Shown: positions 10,091 to 18,465 of the stretch, piece after piece
Numbering within the stretch: position 1 is the first letter of the stretch
How the letters are laid out: each line of letters starts with the position of its first letter
DNA from: Clostridia bacterium UC5.1-1E11
GTDB taxonomy: Bacteria; Bacillota; Clostridia; Oscillospirales; Acutalibacteraceae
DNA: 64,000 nt
Assembly (NCBI GenBank): GCA_001305115.1
Contig: BCAA01000005.1
Location: 62,001 to 126,000 of the forward strand
Reading direction: 5' to 3'
Program-made: the position numbers and the translations under genes
The notes under the pieces: generated by a model
Seen by the model: only the letters and a program-made list of their open reading frames with translations
The model's database searches: none
What the model was told of the DNA's origin: nothing

Positions 10091-10162
10091 GTGTCTTTGC
10101 TTTTGGGATGTCAAGAGGACGAAATCAGTAAACTGCTTTCGCCCTCAATTTATTATGGGATT

Positions 10163-10270
10163 GTTACGCAGTAGAGATTGATTTTCCTTTGATTTATGGG
10201 GGATTCAGAACGTTAAAATAACAGAGTAAGTTTTTTGTCTGCCCTTAAAAATCGGCTTCTATTGCGTAAC
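10163..10270. repeat. Long imperfect inverted repeat in the element scar
   Basis: GTTACGCAGTAGA at 10163-10175 continues into GATTGATTTT. The reverse complement of 10247-10270 reads GTTACGCAATAGA continuing into AGCCGATTTT. The arms of ~23 bases enclose ~60 bases, and a second smaller inverted repeat (TTTGTCTGCC near 10235 against GGCAGGCAAA near 10282) partly overlaps. The rest of 10034-10404 holds only the small frame listed next. This could be a MITE-like remnant or an end of the lost element. Confidence 0.55.
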
Positions 10271-10304
10271 AGGAAAGAAAAGGCAGGCAAAAAGCAATTA
10301 CTTC

Positions 10305-10409
10305 TTACCCGTCTTTCTTTGCACTCTGTATGGCTGCTACCCTTTTATCCGTTTGTTGATACTTGTCATGAGTAGCTACCGAAAAGCGCCATCCTTTTTG
10401 ATTTTTCAT
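10305..10409 (-). CDS. Possible 34-residue ORF overlapping the nrdR stop
   Basis: An ATG at 10409 overlaps the nrdR stop (ATGA) and opens a 34-codon frame rich in charged residues ([15 protein letters not shown], then [15 protein letters not shown]). I do not recognise it. It may be a coupled small protein, the tail end of a gene from the lost element, or chance. No ribosome binding site is evident, though overlap coupling would not need one. Confidence 0.3.
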   Translation of the reverse strand: MKNQKGWRFSVATHDKYQQTDKRVAAIQSAKKDG

Positions 10410-10870
10410 GGTGCTCTACGCGCTTTTAACATGCGATCCAGTTCTTCCTTGAATGTTGCAATATCTTTAAATTCCCGGTACACAGAAGCAAAGCGTACAT
10501 AAGCTACTTCATCAATATTTTTTAGCTTTTCCATCGCATATTTTCCAATCAAGCTGGATGGAACCTCTCGATCCAATGAATTTTGTAAACTCCCCTCGAT
10601 CTCATCCACCAGCCGTTCCAAAGTATCGATGGAAACCGGTCGTTTCTCACAAGCACGTAGAAGACCATTCAACAATTTATTGCGGTCAAAACTTTCACGG
10701 GATTTATCCTTTTTAATCACAATGATGGGAACCGTTTCAATCACCTCATAGGTCGTAAAACGTTTGCCACATTTTAAGCATTCCCTACGCCGCCGAATGC
10801 GTTCTCCTTCGTCCGTAGGGCGAGAATCGATCACTTTACTTTCATCATAACCACAATACGGACATTTCAC
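10406..10870 (-). CDS. nrdR: Transcriptional repressor NrdR
   Basis: NrdR represses ribonucleotide reductase genes in response to ATP/dATP. This 154-residue protein has the N-terminal zinc ribbon (C3, C6, C31, C34) followed by an ATP-cone domain ([19 protein letters not shown]), the full family layout. The start is a GTG at 10870, 8 bases after GGAGGGG; the in-frame codons further upstream would add a tail not seen in the family. It stands alone between the element scar and the TIM-barrel gene. Confidence 0.95.
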   Translation of the reverse strand: MKCPYCGYDESKVIDSRPTDEGERIRRRRECLKCGKRFTTYEVIETVPIIVIKKDKSRESFDRNKLLNGLLRACEKRPVSIDTLERLVDEIEGSLQNSLDREVPSSLIGKYAMEKLKNIDEVAYVRFASVYREFKDIATFKEELDRMLKARRAP

Positions 10871-10974
10871 AGCTATAACCCCTCCACAACAAATTTTGTA
10901 TGGTTTTATCAAATTGTAGCATATTTGTAAGAAAAAATGCAAGCCGTTTTATATGAATATGGTGTATTTTTCCT

Positions 10975-11757
10975 TCATGTCAGCTGTTGGACAATCTCTC
11001 TCGCTTCCTGTAACTCTGTAAGGTTTGAAAAGTTTTTCCGATAAACCTCGATAATCAGATCGCCTTGGTAATGAAACTCCAGCAATAGATTGCGAAACCG
11101 CTGGAAATCAACCGTCCCCCGTCCGGGAAGCAAACAGTCATAGCCGGGTGCGTTGTCGTTGATGTGCACATGGATGATCCGTTCTCCCATGGCTTCACAC
11201 ATCGTGAAAGGGTCTTGCCCTGCCCGCACAGCCTGTTTCAAATCGATGACAAAGGCACATTCCTCTCCAAGATAGTCGCGCATCCGGCGGATAAATCCTG
11301 GCGACTCACTGCGGAATTTATTGACATTCTCCTGCGCTACTGTGATACCATAGCTCTGCCCCAGTTCGAAAAGGGCTGCATATCGCTCAAAATAGGTCGA
11401 TTCCGAAATGTTGGCGCTGGCATAGTCCCGCTGGCCATGTAGCACAACGATGGATGCCCCCAAGTGGTTTGCTGCTTCAAAATAATGCTTATAAAACTCC
11501 AAACTATCCTGAAAACGCCGTTCATATTCGGAAAATAACAAAAAGCCTTCATAACCAGATGTAAACGGATGTACCGACTTGATCTCTGCCCCATAAACAT
11601 CTGCCATTGTTCGCAATTCACGCAGATAATTTGGCGTAAACTCTGAAAAGGTATTTAAAAACACTTCAAACAACCGGAAATCCATTGAAAGCAATGTCTG
11701 AAAGGAACGTTCCAATTCCAACGGATATAAACAGGCCGTGGAAATTCCCATTCGCAT
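10975..11757 (-). CDS. Sugar phosphate isomerase/epimerase family TIM-barrel protein
   Basis: This 260-residue protein of the xylose isomerase-like/AP endonuclease 2 superfamily carries the expected metal-ligand segments: IVVLHGQRDY, ITVAQENVNK, FVIDLKQAVRAGQD, IIHVHINDN and LIIEVYR. Such proteins isomerise or epimerise sugars and related compounds; the substrate is not predictable. It is a single gene, with nrdR after it in the same direction (104 bases apart) and a divergent gene at 12017. The 259 bases in front hold no recognised site. Confidence 0.8.
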   Translation of the reverse strand: MRMGISTACLYPLELERSFQTLLSMDFRLFEVFLNTFSEFTPNYLRELRTMADVYGAEIKSVHPFTSGYEGFLLFSEYERRFQDSLEFYKHYFEAANHLGASIVVLHGQRDYASANISESTYFERYAALFELGQSYGITVAQENVNKFRSESPGFIRRMRDYLGEECAFVIDLKQAVRAGQDPFTMCEAMGERIIHVHINDNAPGYDCLLPGRGTVDFQRFRNLLLEFHYQGDLIIEVYRKNFSNLTELQEAREIVQQLT

Positions 11758-12016
11758 GATTGATACACCTCATCTTCCTACTGCTAACTATGAGCCATAC
11801 TTTACAAGAAACTACTGTATCCTTCGAAAATATAAAGTAATTTTTCATCTAATTTTGATTCCTTAAAGGATTGGTCAACTAAAAATACCCGTTCATATTT
11901 TGTCAGCCTATGCTTACACTGCGATGTTTATTATACCATTCGTCCTTCAAAAAAGCCAGGTTAATCGTATAGAAGTCCGCACATACTAATGAAAAAAAGA
12001 AAGGCGGCATAAAACG

Positions 12017-12454
12017 ATGGTACAAAATCAAAATGTTCAACTTTTAAAAGAGTTATATCAGGCTTCTCATATGGGGATCGAGGCGGCCAATCTGGTCACT
12101 CCCAAAGTAAAGGACGAAGGCCTTCGCGAAGAGATTGAACGGCAGCGTCAGACTTACAAAGGCCTTGCGGTCAAAACAGAACGTATGCTGGCAGAGGCCG
12201 GAGAAACCCCGGACCCCGAATCCGCCATGAAAAAAGCGATGCTCTGGGGTTCCGTTCAAATGAATACGCTTATGGATTCCTCTCCAACTCATATTGCTGA
12301 AATGATGATCAATGGGACAACTATGGGAATTGTAGATATGACCAAAAAACTCAATCAGCTCGATGAAGCCGATGCCGGCGCAAAAAAACTTGCAGAAGAA
12401 TTTATTCGTGGACAGCAGAAATCGATTGAAGTATTAAAGCAGCATCTATCTTGA
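12017..12454 (+). CDS. Conserved-looking helical protein of unknown function
   Basis: This 145-residue protein is predicted to be almost entirely helical, with alternating charged and hydrophobic residues (KELYQASHMGIEAANLV, MTKKLNQLDEADAGAKKL) and no signal peptide. Two to four long helices suggest a four-helix bundle, loosely like ferritin-fold or spore coat-associated proteins, but I cannot name a family. AAAGGCGG lies upstream of the ATG. It has its own terminator and is followed by the ABC-F gene. Confidence 0.7.
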   Translation: MVQNQNVQLLKELYQASHMGIEAANLVTPKVKDEGLREEIERQRQTYKGLAVKTERMLAEAGETPDPESAMKKAMLWGSVQMNTLMDSSPTHIAEMMINGTTMGIVDMTKKLNQLDEADAGAKKLAEEFIRGQQKSIEVLKQHLS

Positions 12455-12481
12455 TTTCACGCTTTGAATTCTTTATAATGG

Positions 12482-12511
12482 TAGGGAACGCCCATTGGCG
12501 TTCCCTATTTT
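12482..12511 (+). terminator. Intrinsic terminator after the helical protein gene
   Basis: A perfect 11-bp stem (TAGGGAACGCC with GGCGTTCCCTA, loop CATT) is followed by TTTTT, 28 bases after the stop at 12454. Confidence 0.9.
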
Positions 12512-12514
12512 TAT

Positions 12515-12531
12515 GGCCAGGCCACCTGGCC
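12515..12531 (+). promoter_or_regulatory. Second hairpin between the terminator and the ABC-F ribosome binding site
   Basis: GGCCAGG CCA CCTGGCC is a perfect 7-bp, GC-rich hairpin ending 5 bases before AAGGAG of the ABC-F gene. Its position could affect ribosome access or pair with the terminator above as part of a leader; that is inference. Confidence 0.45.
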
Positions 12532-12549
12532 TGCAAAAGGAGAATTTTC

Positions 12550-14441
12550 ATGGCTTTGCTGAGTGCAAGCAATTTGAATAAATCCTATGGAACCGATTTA
12601 GTATTTCAAAATGCCTCCTTTGAAATCCAGGAAAATGACCGTGTCGGTTTGGTGGGCGTCAATGGTTCAGGAAAGACAACGCTGTTTAAGATTCTAACTG
12701 GGGAGATTGACGCGGATCGTGGCGAAATCTATCAGGCAAACGCCACCGTGTTGGGCTATATGGAGCAGCATGTCTGTCGCGATTTGGAACGCAGTGCATA
12801 TAGTGAGGTTCTCACGGTTTTTCCAGCCTTCTGGCAATGGAAAAGGAACTGGAAGAAATCAATCATGCATTGCAAGCACATCCTTCCGACGAACTGATTG
12901 ACCGGCAAGCGCTCCTCAACGACCAATTTGTCCGCCAGGGAGGGCTCACCTGCCGGGCACGGGCACGTTCTACTCTTTTGGGCCTTGGTTTTGACGATGA
13001 GCAAATGGGAATGCCGATCGGTGTGCTGAGTGGCGGCCAAAAAGCAAAATTGCAGTTGGCTAAAATGTTGCTCTGTGGCGCCAACCTCCTACTTCTGGAT
13101 GAGCCAACCAACCATCTGGACATTCCATCCGTGGAATGGCTGGAAGATTTTCTTCGCGCCTATTCAGGCGCATTTATCGTTATCTCACATGATCGATATT
13201 TTCTGGACCGCATTACAAACCGTACCTTCGAGATGGAAAATCACAAACTAACCCTCTATAAGGGGAACTATACCAATTATCTCCGCCAAAAGGAAGAGGA
13301 CAACCTCGCGGTCCAGCGCAAATATGAGAATACAACGCGCGAGATTCACCGTTTGGAAGGGATTGTCGCACAACAGCGGCAGTGGAACCGGGAAAAGAAT
13401 ATCAAGACAGCAGAAAGCAAATTGAAGATGATCGAACGACTGGAAAGTACATTGGAGCGTCCAGATGAAGAAGTCGAATCCATCCACTTTGATTTTGGAA
13501 TCCGGCAGCGTGGCGGCAATGATGTGCTTTCGGTGGAAAATTTGTCCCTTTCTTTTGGAGAGAAAAAGCTCTTCCAAGACGTCAATATGCATATTCGCCG
13601 CGGAGAACGGGTTTTTTTAATCGGCCCCAATGGTTGCGGAAAAACCTCCCTTTTCAAGACCCTTTTGGGGATAAATCACCCTACAAAGGGAGAAGTTCGC
13701 TTTGGCGCAGGAATCGAGACGGGATATTACGACCAGATTCAGGAAGGCCTTCATCCCGAAAAGAACGTATTGGATGAAATATGGGATAGCTATCCTCAGA
13801 TGACGCAGACAGAAATCCGAAACGCTTTGGCAGTCTTTCTCTTTAGAGGAGAAGATGTATTCAAAAGTGTTGCCTCGCTCTCCGGCGGCGAACGTGCGCG
13901 TGTGTTATTGCTTCGTTTGATGCTCTCGCGCGATAACTTTTTGCTTCTTGACGAACCGACCAACCATTTGGACATCGGTTCCTGTGAAGCGCTTGAAACC
14001 GCTTTGCAAAGTTACGAGGGCACATTGTTGATTGTATCGCACGACCGTTATCTCATCAATAAAATAGCAGATCGCGTCTATTTCTTAGACGAAACAGGTG
14101 TGAAGGAATACATCGGAAACTATGACAGTTATCTGGAAAAAGCCAAGGCTACTGCCGTTCAGGAAACCCAAAAAGCCGCTCCGAAAGTAAACGCGTATAA
14201 ACTTCGCAAAGAGCGGGAGGCTGCTATTCGCAAAGATCGTGCGGCTTTGCGCCGCCTGGAAACACAGATTGAGGAAACCGAACAGGCCATTGCAAACACA
14301 GAGGCAGAACTTGAGAATCCAGAAGTAGCAAGCGATTATCAGGCTACCATTGAGCTTGCGCAAAAATTGGAAGAATTGCGCGTGAAAAATGATGAGCTAT
14401 TTCTCGAATGGAGTACCTTGAGTGAGAAATTGGGGGAATAG
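12550..14441 (+). CDS. ABC-F family ATPase (one frameshift)
   Basis: This soluble protein has two ABC domains and no membrane segments; the family acts on the ribosome in translation control or antibiotic protection. Domain 1 has Walker A GVNGSGKT (36-43), LSGGQKAKL and DEPTNHLD; domain 2 has GPNGCGKT, LSGGERARV and DEPTNHLD. The linker is rich in charged residues and a C-terminal coiled coil follows. Frame is lost at 12818-12822, where a run of five T should be six; correction gives a normal 630 residues. The ATG follows AAAGGAG. The sequence resembles the YdiF/Uup housekeeping group more than known resistance types, but I cannot exclude a resistance role. Confidence 0.88.
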
Positions 14442-14456
14442 AGCTCCCTTATAAGA

Positions 14457-14484
14457 AAAAGCTCAGCCGGTTGGCTGAGCTTTT
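14457..14484. terminator. Bidirectional terminator between ABC-F and HPr-like genes
   Basis: AAAAGCTCAGCC and GGCTGAGCTTTT form a perfect 12-bp stem with a GGTT loop. It sits between two convergent genes and has a run of A on one side and T on the other, so it can serve both. Confidence 0.9.
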
Positions 14485-14493
14485 CAATATCCT

Positions 14494-14733
14494 TTAAGAA
14501 TGCGCCTGGAACTGTGCCGCCTGTGTCAAGAAGTCCTGTGCCTCCGGCGCATCGCTTTCCACGACAATGTTGATCGGTTTGGAAAGATCCAGACTGAACA
14601 CTCCCATAATGGACTTTGCATCAATCTTATATTTTTCCGTTGTCATCTGGATAGGAAACGGGTATTTGTTGGTTAGGGAAACAAAATTCTTGACTTCTTC
14701 GATGCTGGTCAGCATCACTTGTATCTGCTTCAT
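14494..14733 (-). CDS. HPr-like protein lacking the phosphorylatable histidine
   Basis: This 79-residue protein carries the HPr core motif DAKSIMGVFSLDL, which includes the serine that is Ser46 in HPr, and ends like HPr. The N-terminal GLHARPA motif with the active-site histidine is absent; that region reads SIEEVKNFVSLTNKYPF. It therefore cannot be an ordinary PTS phosphocarrier. Crh of Bacillus is a known His-less HPr paralogue with a regulatory role, and similar proteins occur in Clostridia. The start at 14733 follows GGAGG by 8 bases. Confidence 0.75.
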   Translation of the reverse strand: MKQIQVMLTSIEEVKNFVSLTNKYPFPIQMTTEKYKIDAKSIMGVFSLDLSKPINIVVESDAPEAQDFLTQAAQFQAHS

Positions 14734-14830
14734 TGCAAAAACCTCCATTCTTTTATTCTCTATTTTTCCATCATATCGCACACATACCGATCGGTCAATA
14801 CAAAATTTGTAAATTTTTAGGAGCGATAAA

Positions 14831-16129
14831 ATGAAAGTAAGCGTCATCACCCTGGGATGTAAAGTAAATCAATATGAATCGCAGGCTATGTTGGAGCAGC
14901 TGGCCAGCGCTGGCTTTACTGCATGCGACAGCACAGTAGAAAGCGATGTTGTGCTCATCAACTCTTGTACAGTCACTTCGACGAGCGATCACAAGGTTCG
15001 CCAAACGCTACACCGCACTCGGCGCGGAAATCCCAACGCAGTGATCGTACTGACTGGCTGTATGCCGCAGGCTTTTCCAGAGCTAGCTGCGCAACTGACC
15101 GATGCGGACGTTGTTCTTGGGAATTCCAACCGCCATGCACTGGTTCCAGATATTCTACAATATCTCTCTTCGCGTCAGCGCATTGTGGATATTGTTCCGC
15201 ATGAAAACACCGCAACCTTTGAAAAAATGCAGGTCGAGCATTTCTTTGAACGTACCCGTGCATTTATTAAAATCGAAGACGGATGCAATCGTTTTTGCTC
15301 CTATTGTATTATTCCTTATGCTCGTGGCCGAGTACGTTCCAAACCCTTGGAAGAACTGCGTGAAGAGGTTGCCCAAATCGCTGCCAACGGATACCGGGAG
15401 ATTGTTTTAACCGGCATCAATCTTTCCGCTTACGGACAGGAATTGGGATTGCATCTCTGCGATGCTGTAGAAACTGCATGCGGGCCGGATGGAATTGCAC
15501 GGGTACGCCTTGGTTCCCTTGAACCGGAGCAACTCAGTGCGGACGTAATCGCCCGCCTGGCCAAACAGAAAAAACTTTGCCCACAGTTTCATCTCTCCCT
15601 ACAAAGCGGCTGTGATGCCACCCTTCGACGCATGAATCGCCACTACACCACAGCGGAATATCGAACGATCGTGCAAAATTTGCGAACAGCTTTTCCCGAT
15701 TGTTCCATTACAACGGACATTATGGTTGGTTTTCCCGGGGAAACGGAGGAAGAATTTTCCCAGTCCCTGGCCTTTGCAAGGGAAATCGGTTTTGCAAAGG
15801 CGCATGTATTCGCCTACTCGCGGCGTCCCGGCACAAGGGCCAACGATGCGCCCCATCAAATCACGCAACGAGTTAAGGAAGAACGCAGCCGGCAAATGAT
15901 TGCTGTCACCCAGCAAACGAAAGAAGCCTTTTTCGAGAAGCAGTTGGGATGCATCGCACCCGTGCTTTTCGAACAGGAGACCGCTGTGAACGTCTACGAT
16001 GGTTACACCGCCAACTATACTCCAGTCAGGGTTTCCAGCGCAAAAGATCTTCGAGGCCAAATTCTCCCCGTCCGGTTGACCGAAGCCGATCGGGACTGTT
16101 GTTATGGAAAGCTTACTGAGGGGATTTAA
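14831..16129 (+). CDS. mtaB: tRNA t6A37 methylthiotransferase MtaB
   Basis: This radical SAM enzyme adds a methylthio group to t6A37 of tRNAs that read ANN codons. This 432-residue protein has the UPF0004 domain with three cluster cysteines (C10, C46, C77), the radical SAM CxxxCxxC motif (C152, C156, C159), and a C-terminal TRAM-like segment. The opening LGCKVNQYES is diagnostic of the MtaB group. The ATG follows AGGAG. Its stop overlaps the end of the convergent GH10-like gene by 4 bases. Confidence 0.93.
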   Translation: MKVSVITLGCKVNQYESQAMLEQLASAGFTACDSTVESDVVLINSCTVTSTSDHKVRQTLHRTRRGNPNAVIVLTGCMPQAFPELAAQLTDADVVLGNSNRHALVPDILQYLSSRQRIVDIVPHENTATFEKMQVEHFFERTRAFIKIEDGCNRFCSYCIIPYARGRVRSKPLEELREEVAQIAANGYREIVLTGINLSAYGQELGLHLCDAVETACGPDGIARVRLGSLEPEQLSADVIARLAKQKKLCPQFHLSLQSGCDATLRRMNRHYTTAEYRTIVQNLRTAFPDCSITTDIMVGFPGETEEEFSQSLAFAREIGFAKAHVFAYSRRPGTRANDAPHQITQRVKEERSRQMIAVTQQTKEAFFEKQLGCIAPVLFEQETAVNVYDGYTANYTPVRVSSAKDLRGQILPVRLTEADRDCCYGKLTEGI

Positions 16130-17417
16130 CCGGCGAATTGTTTCATGACATTTTCAACCTCTTCTTTGGTCTGATCGTGATTCAAATATTCCCAGCTATA
16201 GAACATAAATCCATCGCACTCCACTTGGCGCCCTAGAGAAACCTGCTGTGCCAGGATATTGTCCGCTTTTTTCCATGTCCCTTCGTCCGCATCTGAACCA
16301 GCTTTATACACTGCCAATCCAAAATACAATTTTACATTGGAAGCGGTTGTCATCTCGCGCCATTGCTCTGCGGCTACATCGTACGGAAGTACGGGATTCT
16401 CAAAATTGACATAAAGTTGCGGACAGATATAATCCACATACCCGCGCACCGAACACCAGGCTTCTACGTCCGCGCCCATTTTCAGATCATTTGAAACATT
16501 GGCCTGCGGTGAGATTCCAAACTGTACGTCCGGATTTACTCCCTTGATTTCACTATATGTAAGGGATACCATTGCATTCACATTTGCCCGACGCCATTCC
16601 AACAGAGACAGGGGTTTTCCGCCAGTGGAGACGGATTCCACATAAGCATTATACGCTGCTTCATCAAATGCTGGGTCCTCTGAGGGATAGAAGTAGTCAT
16701 CAAACTGAATGCCATCGACATCGTAATGTTCTACAATCTCCTTTGCACCATCTGCCACCAGTTTTCGGACTTCTGGATAAGCAGGGTTGTAATATTTACC
16801 CGATGCCGTTTGAACTGTCCAGCCTGCTTTACTGGAATCCCCTTGCCAAACATTGTAGTTGTTGTTCTCAGCTAACGTCGAAGGAGTATCTCCGCCGGAC
16901 TGAATACGCATCGGGTTGAGCCACGCGTGGAATTCCATCTCGGCCTTGTGTGTAGCTTCCACCATGTATTCCAATGGATCATAACCGGGGTCCCTCCCCT
17001 GGGTGCCGCCTACAATATGTGACCATGGATAATATTGCGATGGATACAAGGCGTCTCCAAATGGACGCACATGGACAACCAGTGCATTCATTCCACACTG
17101 TTTTGCTTCTTCTACAATGGCATCAAATTTTTTTGAAAGGCTTGGGCGCTTTTGTCCACCTCTTTGCTCATATCCAAGCTCATATAAGGAACCCATACTG
17201 CACGCATTTCATCTTTTGAGGCGGGCTCTACTGGGATTTCTGATGAAGAGGAAGTCTCTTGAAGGTCTGAAACATGACTTGATTGCCCCATAGGGGATTG
17301 TGCTGGAACATCCTCCTTTTTGCCAAAAAAGTTGACCGCCATGCAAAGAGCTACAACCCCTGCCAAAAGTCCAATGCACACCAGTAGGCTATGGCGGTGA
17401 AAGAGCTTGATTACCAT
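16126..17417 (-). CDS. GH10-like (GHL10/YddW-type) glycosidase-like exported protein (one frameshift)
   Basis: An N-terminal membrane anchor or signal (residues ~10-28) and a low-complexity Ser/Glu linker lead into a glycoside hydrolase-like TIM barrel: MRAVWVPYMSLDM, ALVVHVRPFGDALYPS, DVDGIQFDDYFYP, QFGISPQANVSN, DYICPQLYVNFENP. The family (DUF187/GHL10) is thought to act on cell-wall glycans outside the membrane. Frame is lost at 17128-17134: seven bases where eight give AFQKKFDAIVEEA. Corrected length is 430 residues. AAAGGA precedes the ATG. It converges on mtaB. Confidence 0.85.
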
Positions 17418-17561
17418 CGATTGTTCATCCTTTCTCTTTTAAAGGTTCGGATGCACAACTTGCCGGATTGTGTAGTCCTCATCATTAAAGGCAGGAATAA
17501 AAATCAGAGGCGCATCCGAAAGGGGTCTACCGCTTCCGATTTCCATTGTACCCCAAAGCGT

Positions 17562-17590
17562 TTGACAGAAACGCGCAAATCATGTAGGAT
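17562..17590 (+). promoter_or_regulatory. Sigma-A type promoter
   Basis: A perfect TTGACA (17562-17567), a 17-base spacer and TAGGAT (17585-17590) point toward the small genes at 17612-18274. Confidence 0.65.
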
Positions 17591-17611
17591 ACAGCTATAG
17601 CATTTTGCGCG

Positions 17612-17821
17612 GTGAAAAAGAGGTGTGGCGGATGTTTTTTATTTTTGGTGTTGTCAGCGGTTTGCGCGATCTGGGTATTCGGTGTTGTACACTTCCCTGC
17701 TGTGGAACTGTACGGGCTATTCTCACCTGTAGTTTCCATCAGTTCACACTTTTTTCATCCCGCTGTTTCGATTTCGAAGGCGATATTTTTTGACCTGTCC
17801 CTATTGTGGCTCCATCTATGA
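17612..17821 (+). CDS. Putative small membrane or exported protein
   Basis: A GTG-started frame of 69 codons begins with KKR and a long hydrophobic helix, like a signal peptide or membrane anchor (FLFLVLSAVCAIWVFGVV). I do not recognise it. An alternative ATG at 17632 in another frame has the better ribosome site (GAGGTG). If one T of the run 17784-17789 were extra, this frame would join the zinc-ribbon gene and give one membrane-anchored zinc-ribbon protein of ~128 residues. The promoter just upstream supports transcription here, but the reading frame is uncertain. Confidence 0.35.
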   Translation: MKKRCGGCFLFLVLSAVCAIWVFGVVHFPAVELYGLFSPVVSISSHFFHPAVSISKAIFFDLSLLWLHL

Positions 17822-17999
17822 GCTTTCGAAGGAGGAAGGGCGGCGCCTAGAGCGGGAACCACATGCCCAGGCAGATCCTACTACACTTCGTTTTGTGCGG
17901 CAAAATGGGCGACATTGTTGTCCGTACTGTGGATGCAATGTGGAGTGGAACAGCCGGTACTGCCCCCAGTGTGGCACTTTTTTAGGAGGAAAGCCATGA
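17790..17999 (+). CDS. Small zinc-ribbon protein
   Basis: Three cysteine pairs are visible in 69 residues: CPYCG near the N-terminus, CCPYCGC in the middle and CPQCG near the end, the pattern of zinc-ribbon domains. The function is unknown. The proposed start is a TTG at 17790 with GAAGG upstream; the true start may lie further upstream through a frameshift (see the preceding entry). Its stop overlaps the ATG of the DUF1294 gene (ATGA), so the two are likely co-translated. Confidence 0.6.
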   Translation: MTCPYCGSIYELSKEEGRRLEREPHAQADPTTLRFVRQNGRHCCPYCGCNVEWNSRYCPQCGTFLGGKP

Positions 18000-18274
18000 G
18001 ATATGGTTTTATATACTATTTGGTTTTCATCAATTTGATTGCTATCATTTTGACAATCCGCGACAAACACGCTGCCCAACAGCATCGTTGGCGTGTCCCA
18101 GAAGCGACGCTTTTGTGGGTATCCATCCTCGGCGGTTCCCTGGGAATGTATACAACCATGCGTTTGATCCATCATAAGACGCAACACCGCAAATTCATGT
18201 GGGGAATTCCGGCGATCTTTGTGGGGCAATTGGTAATATTTTTTCTAGTCATTCGATATGTCCCTTTTTATTGA
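17996..18274 (+). CDS. DUF1294 family membrane protein
   Basis: This 92-residue protein has three hydrophobic helices and the DUF1294 pattern: DKHAAQQHRWRVPEATLL, GGSLGMY, then the basic HHKTQHRKF before the last helix. The function of the family is unknown. TAGGAGG precedes the ATG, which overlaps the stop of the zinc-ribbon gene. The operon ends at a terminator 60 bases later. Confidence 0.85.
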   Translation: MRYGFIYYLVFINLIAIILTIRDKHAAQQHRWRVPEATLLWVSILGGSLGMYTTMRLIHHKTQHRKFMWGIPAIFVGQLVIFFLVIRYVPFY

Positions 18275-18337
18275 AGTGAACGTCTTTGTAGCAGAAATCA
18301 TGAACAATCCTCTTTATAATTGATAATTGCCAAAATA

Positions 18338-18385
18338 GAGCCATTGGACGCCGATGTTCTTTCGACGTCCAATGGCTCATTTTAT
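18338..18385 (+). terminator. Terminator after the DUF1294 gene
   Basis: A perfect 13-bp stem (GAGCCATTGGACG with CGTCCAATGGCTC) with a 15-base loop is followed by ATTTTAT. It could also serve blaR1 from the other side. Confidence 0.75.
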
Positions 18386-18465
18386 CTTATCGATTCGCTT
18401 GATTAACAGTACAATCGCGGTGCCCAATAAAACCACCGCTTTCATTGAGATCACCAATGGGAATA

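Noticed and set aside
16126-16129. A sequence error making mtaB and the GH10-like gene overlap
   Set aside because: The 4-base overlap of two convergent stops is normal and both C-termini fit their families.
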